Assembly: GCF_007859935.1 (NCBI RefSeq) | Contig: NZ_SJPO01000002.1 | Coordinates: forward strand, 62,001-126,000 | DNA from: Posidoniimonas polymericola | GTDB taxonomy: Bacteria > Planctomycetota > Planctomycetia > Pirellulales > Lacipirellulaceae | Reading direction: 5' to 3' | DNA: 64,000 nucleotides | Part shown: positions 18,596-25,935 of the stretch, in pieces | Numbering within the stretch: the first letter of the stretch is position 1 | Layout: each line of letters opens with the position of its first letter | Made by a program: the position numbers and the translations under genes | The notes under the pieces: model-generated | The model's input: the letters and a program-made list of their open reading frames with translations, nothing else | Database searches by the model: none | What the model was told of the DNA's origin: nothing

Positions 18596-19564
18596 GTGAC
18601 CCTGCTCTACCGACACCCCCAATTCCTCCAGCACGACACGGGCCTCCAGCACGACACGGGCCTCCAGCGCGACACGGGCAGCCACCCCGAGAACCCCGGC
18701 CGGCTGCGGGCGATCGACCAGCGGCTCGACGCAACGGACCTGCCCGCCCGATGCCAGTCGCCGGACTGGGGTCCCGCCAGCCTGGCGGACCTGCTGCGGG
18801 TGCACACGCCGGGGCACCTCGACACGCTCGACGCGCTGGCCCACCGCGGCGGCGGTCAGGTCGACGCCGACACGATCGTGAGCCCGGCCAGCATGGACGT
18901 CGCGCGGCTGGCCGCCGGCGCCGCGACCGACGCCGTCCGGCGGGTGGTCGCCGGCGAGGACCGGCGGGCCCTCTGCCTGATCCGTCCGCCCGGCCACCAC
19001 GCCTCGGGCGACCGCGCCATGGGCTTCTGCCTGATCAACAACGTGGCGGTCGCCGCCCGGGCGGCGATCCAAGAGCTCGACCTCGACCGCGTGCTGATCG
19101 TCGACTGGGACGTGCACCACGGCAACGGCACGCAGGAGGTGTTCTACGGCGAGTCGAACGTCGGCTTCTTCAGCATCCACCGCTACCCGTTCTGGCCCGG
19201 CAGCGGCGCGACCGACGAGACCGGCGCCGGCGACGGCCTCGGCGCCAACCTCAACCTGCCAATCGAGATGGGCACGTCGCGCGACCGCTACCTGTCGTAC
19301 TTCGCGCGGGAGCTCGAAGCGTTCGCCGACAAGATCCAGCCGCAGTTGGTGCTGCTCAGCGCCGGCTTCGATGCGCATCGAGAGGACCCGGTCGGCTCGC
19401 TCGGCCTCGAGAGCGAAGACTTCGTCAGCCTGACGCAAACGGTCAAGGACGTGGCCGCCACGCATTGCGAAGGCCGGCTGGTGAGCCTGCTCGAAGGGGG
19501 CTACAACGCCCCCGTCCTAGCCGAGTGCGTCGCGCTGCACCTTGAAGAGCTATTGGACGGGTAA
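18596..19564 (+). CDS. Histone-deacetylase-family amidohydrolase
   Basis: The protein has 322 residues from a GTG start. It carries the full class II HDAC/acetoin-utilisation signature: RPPGHHASGDRAMGFC with the catalytic His pair at 134-135, zinc ligands in VDWDVHHGNGTQ (residues 169-180), and SAGFDAHREDP near the C-terminus. Bacterial members deacetylate acetylated polyamines or other amides, or act on protein lysines; the substrate here cannot be read. The N-terminal HDTG motif, normally single before HPE..RL, is triplicated by an 18-bp tandem repeat, giving HDTGLQHDTGLQRDTGSHPEN. The gene is isolated, divergent from the helical secreted protein. Confidence 0.9.
   Translation: MTLLYRHPQFLQHDTGLQHDTGLQRDTGSHPENPGRLRAIDQRLDATDLPARCQSPDWGPASLADLLRVHTPGHLDTLDALAHRGGGQVDADTIVSPASMDVARLAAGAATDAVRRVVAGEDRRALCLIRPPGHHASGDRAMGFCLINNVAVAARAAIQELDLDRVLIVDWDVHHGNGTQEVFYGESNVGFFSIHRYPFWPGSGATDETGAGDGLGANLNLPIEMGTSRDRYLSYFARELEAFADKIQPQLVLLSAGFDAHREDPVGSLGLESEDFVSLTQTVKDVAATHCEGRLVSLLEGGYNAPVLAECVALHLEELLDG
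18625..18678 (+). repeat. 18-bp in-frame tandem repeat x3 in the HDAC-like gene
   Basis: Three adjacent copies of CCTCCAGCACGACACGGG occur; the third has one change. Each encodes LQHDTG (or LQRDTG), multiplying a motif next to the active-site entrance of the HDAC fold. Confidence 0.95.
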
Positions 19565-19572
19565 GCCAAGCA

Positions 19573-19609
19573 CACTCCCTCCCCCTCCGGGGGCGGGCCG
19601 GGGTGGGGG
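19573..19609. repeat. Dispersed GC hairpin repeat (CACTCCCTCCC...GGCCGGGGTGGGGG)
   Basis: This sequence contains CCCCC-TCC-GGGGG at 19581-19593. A second copy lies in inverse orientation at about 60350-60388. It follows the HDAC-like stop by 8 bp and could also help termination. Confidence 0.6.
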
Positions 19610-19639
19610 CAAGCGGTATTAGCTCAGCCCCTCGATCCC

Positions 19640-19660
19640 GTAGGTCAGGCTGTGCCTGAC
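19640..19660 (+). repeat. 21-bp repeat flanking a PEP-CTERM gene, left copy
   Basis: The sequence GTAGGTCAGGCTGTGCCTGAC includes a small hairpin (GTCAGGC/GCCTGAC). An exact inverted copy lies at 20802-20822. The pair brackets the gene at 19729-20661. Confidence 0.85.
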
Positions 19661-19728
19661 GAATTTCCCACCCGGTAAGAGAACGGCCCTCTGGCAGGCC
19701 CGCCTTCCGTCGTTCGCCGCTCCGAAGT

Positions 19729-20661
19729 TCACCGGCTGCATTGCCTGGAACCAAAACCGAACGCCAACGCCGCAGTGATTAGCGGGCCCAAGCACGAGGG
19801 TTCCGGCACCGGATACTGAGTCACAAACATGTGATCTGCGGTAGAGAGTTCCCCAAGCAACTCAAGGTCGGCGCTGTAATGGCGAGGGTTCTCACTCCGA
19901 CTGCCTACCAGTAGATCGCCAGACGAAGTGACGAACATGTCTGCGGCGTAGGAAAAGTACTCGCTCTCTTTGACGTAGCCCCACTCCCAATCGACGCTCA
20001 GCAGGTTCTTGCCATTCAGTTGAGTTACGTAGACCGTGCTGTTGTCTGGGTTGTACTCGACGCCGACCACCCCACTGTACCTGAGACTGCTCGACCGGAC
20101 GCTGCGCCTAACCCACCCAGAAGGTGAGAGTTCCAGAATATCGTCTCGCACCGCGACTAGGAGTCCGTCGTCTGGGAGGATCTTGACGTCGTATACGTAA
20201 GTGCCGTACGAACCGCTGTAGATGATCTTGCCCGAATCCGGCTCGCCTATCTCAAATCGCGTCAGTTCTCCATCTCCCGCGACATAGATGTGCTTGTCGT
20301 CGACGGCAATCGTGCCGTAGCCATCGTCGCCATGCATGTAGGGCAGGTCCTGACCGTAGGGGAGTCGCAGCTCGTAGGACACCTGCACGACACCGTCTTC
20401 CGTCACCGCACGGACATCAAATCCTGCCCCTGTCCTGGGAACCGTAGTCATGTAGAGCAGCCCGTCGGGACCGAAGGCCATGCCGCGCACCTCCCGCCCC
20501 ATGTCAATCGAACCCACGACCTCTCCCGCCGGAGAGTGCTGTGTGATGACCCTTGAGCTGCGTTCCACCGTGTAGTAGTGCCCCGGGCTAAACATGATGG
20601 CGCCGCTGGCCACCGGGCATGCTACCAACAAGATCGCAAGCGAGAGCGTTGTTCGGATCAT
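19729..20661 (-). CDS. PEP-CTERM protein with beta-propeller-like repeats
   Basis: The protein has 310 residues with a signal peptide (MIRTTLSLAILLVACPVASG). The middle part has repeating blades (GMAFGPDGLLYMTT, YGTIAVDDKHIYVAGDGELTRF, DVKILPDDGLLVAVRDDILEL, VGVEYNPDNSTVYVTQL) like an NHL/SMP-30-type propeller. The tail VPEPSCLGPLITAALAFGFGSRQCSR is PEP-CTERM. The base composition is lower in GC than its neighbours, and exact 21-bp inverted repeats flank it, which hints at recent arrival or movement. It resembles in style, but is not clearly homologous to, the pair at 51329-53890. Function unknown. Confidence 0.75.
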   Translation of the reverse strand: MIRTTLSLAILLVACPVASGAIMFSPGHYYTVERSSRVITQHSPAGEVVGSIDMGREVRGMAFGPDGLLYMTTVPRTGAGFDVRAVTEDGVVQVSYELRLPYGQDLPYMHGDDGYGTIAVDDKHIYVAGDGELTRFEIGEPDSGKIIYSGSYGTYVYDVKILPDDGLLVAVRDDILELSPSGWVRRSVRSSSLRYSGVVGVEYNPDNSTVYVTQLNGKNLLSVDWEWGYVKESEYFSYAADMFVTSSGDLLVGSRSENPRHYSADLELLGELSTADHMFVTQYPVPEPSCLGPLITAALAFGFGSRQCSR

Positions 20662-20801
20662 GAGCCTGTGTCAGAGTCTTCGCGTTCGGTTTGCGCTGCT
20701 GCCGCTGGTTTGTCCACGCACGCGTCGATGCGGTTATTTCACGCCGGGGAGAGAGACGCAAGACTGAATTGCTTGTGAGCCCGTGTCGGGCAGGGAGGGC
20801 C

Positions 20802-20822
20802 GTCAGGCACAGCCTGACCTAC
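20802..20822 (-). repeat. 21-bp repeat flanking a PEP-CTERM gene, right copy
   Basis: The sequence GTCAGGCACAGCCTGACCTAC is the exact reverse complement of 19640-19660. Confidence 0.85.
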
Positions 20823-20848
20823 TGATCCGGCCGGTGACATAGCTATTC

Positions 20849-20876
20849 GGTGCCACTGTCCAGCTTGCTGGCAGTG
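20849..20876 (+). repeat. REP-like hairpin, copy 1 of an inverted pair
   Basis: The sequence GGTGCCACTG(T)CCAGC-TT-GCTGGCAGTG forms a hairpin with one bulge. Its near-identical inverse lies at 21029-21055. Two opposed hairpins ~150 nt apart resemble a REPIN arrangement. Confidence 0.7.
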
Positions 20877-21028
20877 CTGTGCGCCGACGCCGGATGGTCC
20901 CTTGGGCCCGACTTGGGCGTGGGGCAATCAACTCAATCGTTCTGTCGTTTCTGATTACGCACCGCTGCAATTGAATCCGCAGCGATCGGAGAGACACAGC
21001 TTCTACAGGCATGCTCTTGCGGTGTTCG

Positions 21029-21055
21029 CACTGCCAGCGAGCTGGCAGTGGCACC
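21029..21055 (-). repeat. REP-like hairpin, copy 2 of an inverted pair
   Basis: This is a perfect 10-bp stem CACTGCCAGC-GA-GCTGGCAGTG followed by GCACC, the inverse of 20849-20876. The 467-bp gap 20662-21128 otherwise holds no gene I can support. Confidence 0.7.
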
Positions 21056-21128
21056 AAAAGAATTCAGTACAAGGTGAAATCTCTCTGCTGATTGCTTAGA
21101 GCCTCTTCCCACGCCTAGATTCGCACCC

Positions 21129-22214
21129 TCAAAAATCCCCCCACAACCACTCCAACGCCCCCGCCAGCGTCTGCCGCTTAACCGCCCCGTCGCAGTGCTT
21201 CGAGCCCCGTGAAAAAACGAACTGGTAGTCGTACTCCTTGGCGGCCAGCACGCGGGCCATGCGTTGGTTGGCGATGACCCAGTCGTGCATGCCGTCGCGC
21301 ATCACGTTGGGGTTCAGCAGGTCGCGGTCGCTGACGTGCAGCCAGATCCGCAGCGGCTTCCGCGGGGAGTTGGGGATGATCCGTTCGTGGTAGTCCCACG
21401 CGCCGCCCGGCGTGTCGGGGTTCCAGGGCCACTGCTGGTTGACGTACGTGCCGGAGTAGCTCAGCACGCGGTGGTACAGGTCGGGGCGGTACCACGCCAT
21501 CGTCAGCGCGCACGCCGCGCCGGAGCTGCAGCCCATGGTCGCGCGGGCGTCCGGGTCCTTGGTGATCGTGACGCCGCACTCGCGCTCGACCAGCGGCAGC
21601 ACCTCGGTCTCGACGAACTCGGCGTACTTGGGCGAGAGGGTGTCGTACTCGAGGCCGCGCTGGCTCCCCTGGGCGTCGCCCGAGCCGTTGGCGATCGACA
21701 CCGCGACCATCGGCGGCACGCGCCCCTCGGCGATCAGGTTGTCGAGCGTGGCGAACAGCAGTGGGTCGGGCCCGTCGGCGCCGACGATCAGCGGCGCGGG
21801 CTGGCTGCGGTCGAGCTGCTGCGGCACGTAGACCTCGACCCGCCGCGTGTAGGGCGCCGGGCCGCTGGTCGTGACGATCAGCTTGGCCGGGTTGTCGGGG
21901 TCGGGCGTGCCGAACGTCCCCTGCTCGCGGGCGATGCCGGGGTAGAGCTTGCTGTCCTCCGACCGCATCGTCAGCTTGGTGACCTCGCCGCGGGGGACGC
22001 CCGGCTGCGGCTCGGTCGACGGGTCGACCTGGTACTCGGGGCCGATCGTGTAGTTGCCGATTGCGTCGACCGGCGGGAGGTGGCCCGCGGGGAGCTCGGT
22101 CATCTCAAGCGGCCCGTCGGCGTTCGGCTCACGCGCGGGCGGCTGGGCCTGAGCCGAGTGGGGGAGAGCGGCAACGAAGAGCAGCAGGGCGAGCAGTCGG
22201 GGCATGGCAGGCAT
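21129..22214 (-). CDS. Secreted esterase (Esterase D/enterochelin-esterase-like alpha/beta hydrolase)
   Basis: The protein has 361 residues with a signal peptide (LLALLLFVAALPHSAQAQ). After a ~110-residue N-terminal segment, the alpha/beta hydrolase core begins (RRVEVYVPQQLDRSQPAPLIVGADG). The nucleophile elbow is GCSSG at 228-232 (Ser230). A conserved-type block FSRGSKHCDG near the C-terminus supplies the candidate catalytic His. This is the layout of the Esterase D / IroE-Fes family, which hydrolyses esters including feruloyl and siderophore esters. With the signal peptide it should act outside the cytoplasm. No siderophore genes are near, so a plant-polymer ester is at least as likely a substrate. 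Confidence 0.85.
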   Translation of the reverse strand: MPAMPRLLALLLFVAALPHSAQAQPPAREPNADGPLEMTELPAGHLPPVDAIGNYTIGPEYQVDPSTEPQPGVPRGEVTKLTMRSEDSKLYPGIAREQGTFGTPDPDNPAKLIVTTSGPAPYTRRVEVYVPQQLDRSQPAPLIVGADGPDPLLFATLDNLIAEGRVPPMVAVSIANGSGDAQGSQRGLEYDTLSPKYAEFVETEVLPLVERECGVTITKDPDARATMGCSSGAACALTMAWYRPDLYHRVLSYSGTYVNQQWPWNPDTPGGAWDYHERIIPNSPRKPLRIWLHVSDRDLLNPNVMRDGMHDWVIANQRMARVLAAKEYDYQFVFSRGSKHCDGAVKRQTLAGALEWLWGDF

Positions 22215-22271
22215 CGGCTAGAGGTGCGAGGAGACTGGGGTCAGCGTACACCATCGGGCGCGCCGGCGCCG

Positions 22272-22355
22272 AGAAAGAGAGGAAGGACGGAAGCGGAGCT
22301 TCCGCAGGACTTCTGGGACCCCCTCACCTAACCTCTCCCCCTGCCGGGGAGAGGG
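22272..22355 (+). repeat. Intergenic repeat family A, unit 1
   Basis: The unit runs from GAGAGGAAGGACGGAAGCGG through the AGCGGAGCTTCCGC stem to CCCTCACCTAACCTCTCCCC and a closing GGGGAGAGGGA hairpin. It is the first of three units in the 1087-bp gap between the esterase and DUF11 genes. Confidence 0.75.
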
Positions 22356-22377
22356 ACTGAAGGGGGAGTCGAAAATC

Positions 22378-22445
22378 GGGGACTGGCTCGACGCGGCAAT
22401 ATGGTTGGACCCCACGGCAGACGTAGCGGCGCCGTGCCTGTCCCC
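22378..22445. repeat. Hairpin repeat family C, copy 1
   Basis: The left arm 22378-22397 begins GGGGACTGGCTC and the right arm 22426-22445 ends GTGCCTGTCCCC. About 16 of 20 positions pair. See the other copies at 22681, 61573 and 61682. Confidence 0.7.
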
Positions 22446-22502
22446 GTTTTTCGACGGACCCCAGGATAGATTCTTTTGAGCTGGTTCCGCCTCGGCGCCC
22501 GG

Positions 22503-22605
22503 GAGGAGAGGAAGGACGGAAGCGGAGCTTCCGCTGTGTTTCTTGTTACCCCCTCACCTAACCTCTCCCCCTTGGGGGAGAGGGATTGGTGGAATGAGTT
22601 GCCTT
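22503..22605 (+). repeat. Intergenic repeat family A, unit 2
   Basis: The same order of motifs as unit 1: GAGGAAGGACGGAAGCGGAG, a TTCCGCTGTGTT block, CCCTCACCTAACCTCTCCCC and GGGGGAGAGGGATTGGTGGA. Confidence 0.75.
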
Positions 22606-22680
22606 GGGCGCGGCGTCGTGCCAGTCCCCCTTTTCGACGGACTGCAGGGCAGAGTTCTGCGAGCTGCTCCCGCTTGAAAG

Positions 22681-22753
22681 GGGGACAGGCACACGACCGC
22701 AGTTGCGCTGATCCCACGGCTGGGAGTCGCTGTGCGGTCGCGAGCCAGTCCCC
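22681..22753. repeat. Hairpin repeat family C, copy 2
   Basis: The left arm is 22681-22701 (GGGGACAGGCAC...CCGCA) and the right arm 22733-22753 (TGCGG...GAGCCAGTCCCC). 18 of 21 positions pair. The conserved tips match copies at 22378 and 61.6 kb while the inner stem differs. Confidence 0.75.
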
Positions 22754-22799
22754 GTTTCAAGCTCGCCTGGTCTGTCCTGGCATCCGAGGTGGTTGTCAG

Positions 22800-22895
22800 G
22801 GAAGGACGTAAGCGGGGCTTCCGCTGTGTTGCTCTTACGCCCTCACCTGGCCTCTCCCCCCTTGGGGAGAGGGATTGATGGAAGGCGTTGCCTGC
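22800..22895 (+). repeat. Intergenic repeat family A, unit 3
   Basis: Diverged copy: GGAAGGACGTAAGCGGGG, TTCCGCTGTGTT, CCCTCACCTGGCCTCTCCCC and GGGGAGAGGGATTGATGGA. Shorter relatives of the CCCTCACCTAACCTCTCCCC part occur in inverse orientation at 32479-32519 and about 60297-60335. Confidence 0.7.
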
Positions 22896-23048
22896 GGGTA
22901 CTTGGCGATCCATCCGTATTGGCGGTTTGTTGTAGAGACATGCCACCGCGTCGGCTCTAATGGGGGAGGCAACGCCATGCAGCGAGGGTCTGAGGCGGTG
23001 GCCGCCGAGCGTTTTGTCCGGCTGAGGGCCGTTTGGGTGGAGCTCAAT

Positions 23049-23173
23049 GGACAAAACCCACGCCGCCCGAGGGGCGACGCGGGTTGTAAGTCGTTATGAA
23101 AATACACCTTGCGGCGATTGGGGCTGTCCGCGAGGCAGGGTTTTGTCCCCTCCGCTGGATATTCGGACAAAAC
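23049..23173 (+). repeat. 125-nt element with GGACAAAACCC ends, copy 1
   Basis: It starts GGACAAAACCC, has GTAAGT at offset 37, an internal GGGTTTTGTCC at 23138-23148 (perfect complement of the start), and ends CGGACAAAAC. The copies at 36585 and 54889 have the same length and motif spacing. More GTTTTGTCC and GGACAAAACC fragments lie nearby (about 23010 and 23279). Nothing else in 22215-23301 looks like a gene. Confidence 0.8.
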
Positions 23174-23301
23174 CCGTTCCGGGCAACTGGGCAGTAGGAG
23201 GAACACTAATCTTCGCTGATGCACGCTGGCGGGGCTCGCCCCAGAAATTAGCGCGTATCAGTGTTCCCAAAGACCTTCGGACAAAACCTTTCCGGAGAGG
23301 G

Positions 23302-25722
23302 CTACTCGTCGCCGAAGACGCGGGTGCTCTCTTCCTTGCGGACCGGCTGGGCCAGGTCGTCGGAGCCGACCTCGACCACCAGGCGGTGGTCGCCGGGCTG
23401 GGCGCCCTGCACGCGGACCTTGAAGGTCATCTCGGTCTGCGGCGGGAGCTGGCGGATTGGTTCGAACTGTACCGAGCCCGCCTGGATGCGGTGCCGGGCG
23501 TCGCCGGCGGCGGAGAGGATCCGCATGCCGGCCGGCGCGGCGGCACGAACTTGGACGTTCGTAGCGGCCTTGGTGCCCTGGTTGGCGACGCGGATCTCGT
23601 ACTCGGTCTCGCCGCCGACCTCGATCGGGTCTTCGAGGTCGAGCACGGTGAACTTGAGCGCGGCGATGCCCTCGACCTGGGTGGCGTGGGAGGTCTCGTC
23701 CCGCAGGCCCTCCTGGGCCTCGCCCCGGACCTGCAGCTTCTGCTCGCCGGCGACAACGGGCACCGCGGTCAGCTCAACGGCGCCGCTCTCGCCCGAGGGG
23801 AGCTCCGCCAGCGACCAGACCACCGCGTGCGAAGCGGGGTCGTACTCGCCCATGTTGTTGGCCTTCACGAACTTCATGCCGCGGGGGAGCTGAGTCACCA
23901 GACGCAGGTTGTGGGCCGGCGCCGTGCCGGGGTTGCCGATCTTGACGGTGTAGGTCGCCGGGCGTTCGAGGTACCGCTTGGACGGGCCGTCGACCGCGAC
24001 CTCCAAACCGGGGGCCACGACCTCGAACTCGACCTGCTGGTCAACCTGCAGGTTGCCGTCCGCCTGGGCGGTCAGCACGTTGACGACCTTGCCGGGCGTC
24101 TCGGCGACCATGTTGAGCTGCAGGCGGCGGGTCTCGCCGGCGCGGAGCGTGCCGACCTCGAACTCGAGCGTGGGCCCGGCCGAGTGGCGGAGGTTCTCGG
24201 GGACGTTCTCCAAGATCATCACGCCGGTGGCGTCGCCGGTGCCGGGGTTCTTGATCTCGATCTGGATCTGCTGCTCCTGCCCGACCAGCACGCTGCTGGG
24301 GGCGGTCATGCGGATCGCCAACTGGGGGCGCGTGCAGTTGGTCTGGACCGACGCCTCGGCGGCGAAGCTGACGGTCGCGACGCTGCCGATCGGGCCCTCC
24401 TCGACGGGAGTTAGTTCCATTGAGAGGGTCTTCTCCTCGCCGGGCGACATCTGGCCGAGCTCCCAGCGGAGCTCGTCGCCGTTGGCCTGGGCGGGCGGGT
24501 TGGTCGCGGTGAGCTGCACGCCGGCGGGCGCCTGGTCGTGCACCACCACATTGAGTGCGGGACGCTGGCCGACGTTGCGGACCTTGATCAGGAACTTGCA
24601 CGGCTTGCCGACCTGGATCTCGGCGGGGGCGAACTTCTGGATCGCGAGGCTCGGCTGCTGCTGGCCCTCGAGGGCGTGCTCGCCGGGGCGGCCCGAGCCA
24701 ACAGCGGCCACGCCGCCGCCGGAGGCATCGGCCGAGGGGAGCATCGCACGCGGCTCTTCGACCATCATCCTCGCCGGGGGCGCGTCGGCCATCGGGACCG
24801 AGAACGGCTGGGCGGCCGCGACGCGGGCCGGCTCGGCAAGGACCGAGCGCTGCTCGGGTTCGGACGCGACCGGGGCCGCGGGCTCCGCCGACTGACGCAG
24901 CGGGTTCGGCTCGGCCGGCAGGGAGTCAAAGTTGTTGTGGGGCGCCGGGCTTGGGGGGAACGAGGCCGGCGGCTGGTGGTCCGCCATCGGCAGCGGCGCC
25001 ATCGGCTCGTCGGCCACTGGCAGCGCGTCAAACGACGGCTCGGGCAGCGGAGCCTGGTCGGCCATCGGCAGGCCAAGCGGGGCGGGCGGGATTTCGTCCA
25101 GCGGCAGTTCTTCGAGCGGCTCAGCGGCGGCGACCTGCGTCACCTGCGAGTCGACAGGGCCGGCTCCGAACGCGGCCACGGCGGCCGGCGGCGGGCCGAT
25201 CGCGTCATCCCCGCTGTCGGCGAACGCGTCGCGGGCCGGCGCCGAGCCGTTCTCGTCGCTCCCCCGTGCCGGGCGGAGCGGGTTGCCCTCGGGCAGCGCG
25301 TTGGGCGCGGAAGCGAACGGCTCGTCGTCCAGGTCGTCGAGCGAGGGGTTCTGACCGCGGGCGATGGGTTCTTCGTCCACGCTGCCGTTCAGCAGCGGCA
25401 GCGGCGGCGTGGCCACCGCGTAGCGGTCGCTGGCGACCGGCGCGTACGGCGCTGGCATATCTTCTTGCGGCGGCAGCGGCGCCGGCGGCAGCCCGAGCGG
25501 CGTGCCATTCGCCAAGGCCATCGGTTCGGATCTCGGCGCCTGCGGGGCGTCCTGGGCCCAGGCCTCGGCGGCGGCGTCGAGGGTGGCGGCCTCGACCTGG
25601 GGCTCTGCTTGGTCGGCTGCCGGGTCCATCACCGTGTAGGCGCCATAGCCGCCTCCACCGAGCACGCCAGTGGCGAGCAGGACTTTCGCGAGCGGACGGA
25701 AACGCTTCATGCGTTGCGACAT
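23302..25722 (-). CDS. DUF11-repeat membrane-anchored surface protein
   Basis: The protein has 806 residues. A basic N-terminus and a weak hydrophobic stretch (LLATGVLGGGGYGAYTVM) suggest export or anchoring. Residues ~25-345 are a Pro/Ala-rich, low-complexity linker. From ~350 come four DUF11-like beta-sandwich repeats, each with the CKFLIKVRNVGQRPALNVVV or YEIRVANQGTKAATNVQV type motif. These repeats resemble CARDB/DUF11 modules in large surface proteins of planctomycetes. No enzyme motif is seen; a structural or adhesive role is the reasonable inference. Its 3' end adjoins the repeat-rich region. Confidence 0.82.
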   Translation of the reverse strand: MSQRMKRFRPLAKVLLATGVLGGGGYGAYTVMDPAADQAEPQVEAATLDAAAEAWAQDAPQAPRSEPMALANGTPLGLPPAPLPPQEDMPAPYAPVASDRYAVATPPLPLLNGSVDEEPIARGQNPSLDDLDDEPFASAPNALPEGNPLRPARGSDENGSAPARDAFADSGDDAIGPPPAAVAAFGAGPVDSQVTQVAAAEPLEELPLDEIPPAPLGLPMADQAPLPEPSFDALPVADEPMAPLPMADHQPPASFPPSPAPHNNFDSLPAEPNPLRQSAEPAAPVASEPEQRSVLAEPARVAAAQPFSVPMADAPPARMMVEEPRAMLPSADASGGGVAAVGSGRPGEHALEGQQQPSLAIQKFAPAEIQVGKPCKFLIKVRNVGQRPALNVVVHDQAPAGVQLTATNPPAQANGDELRWELGQMSPGEEKTLSMELTPVEEGPIGSVATVSFAAEASVQTNCTRPQLAIRMTAPSSVLVGQEQQIQIEIKNPGTGDATGVMILENVPENLRHSAGPTLEFEVGTLRAGETRRLQLNMVAETPGKVVNVLTAQADGNLQVDQQVEFEVVAPGLEVAVDGPSKRYLERPATYTVKIGNPGTAPAHNLRLVTQLPRGMKFVKANNMGEYDPASHAVVWSLAELPSGESGAVELTAVPVVAGEQKLQVRGEAQEGLRDETSHATQVEGIAALKFTVLDLEDPIEVGGETEYEIRVANQGTKAATNVQVRAAAPAGMRILSAAGDARHRIQAGSVQFEPIRQLPPQTEMTFKVRVQGAQPGDHRLVVEVGSDDLAQPVRKEESTRVFGDE

Positions 25723-25935
25723 GGTGAGTCTTTCGACCTGTCACGGGTTCGGTATTCGGGCGGCTTCTTGCCGCCGTGGGGTCTGGCCGGGGCGCAGGTC
25801 AGGGACCGCGCACGCCGATGGCCAGCGGGTGAATACCAAAACCGGGTCCGCCCGCAAAGGGCGATTCACCGGCCACGAACCCGGCGGCCTAGATCGCACG
25901 CCGCCATTCGGGATACCGGGCCGGTGCTGTCGCCG

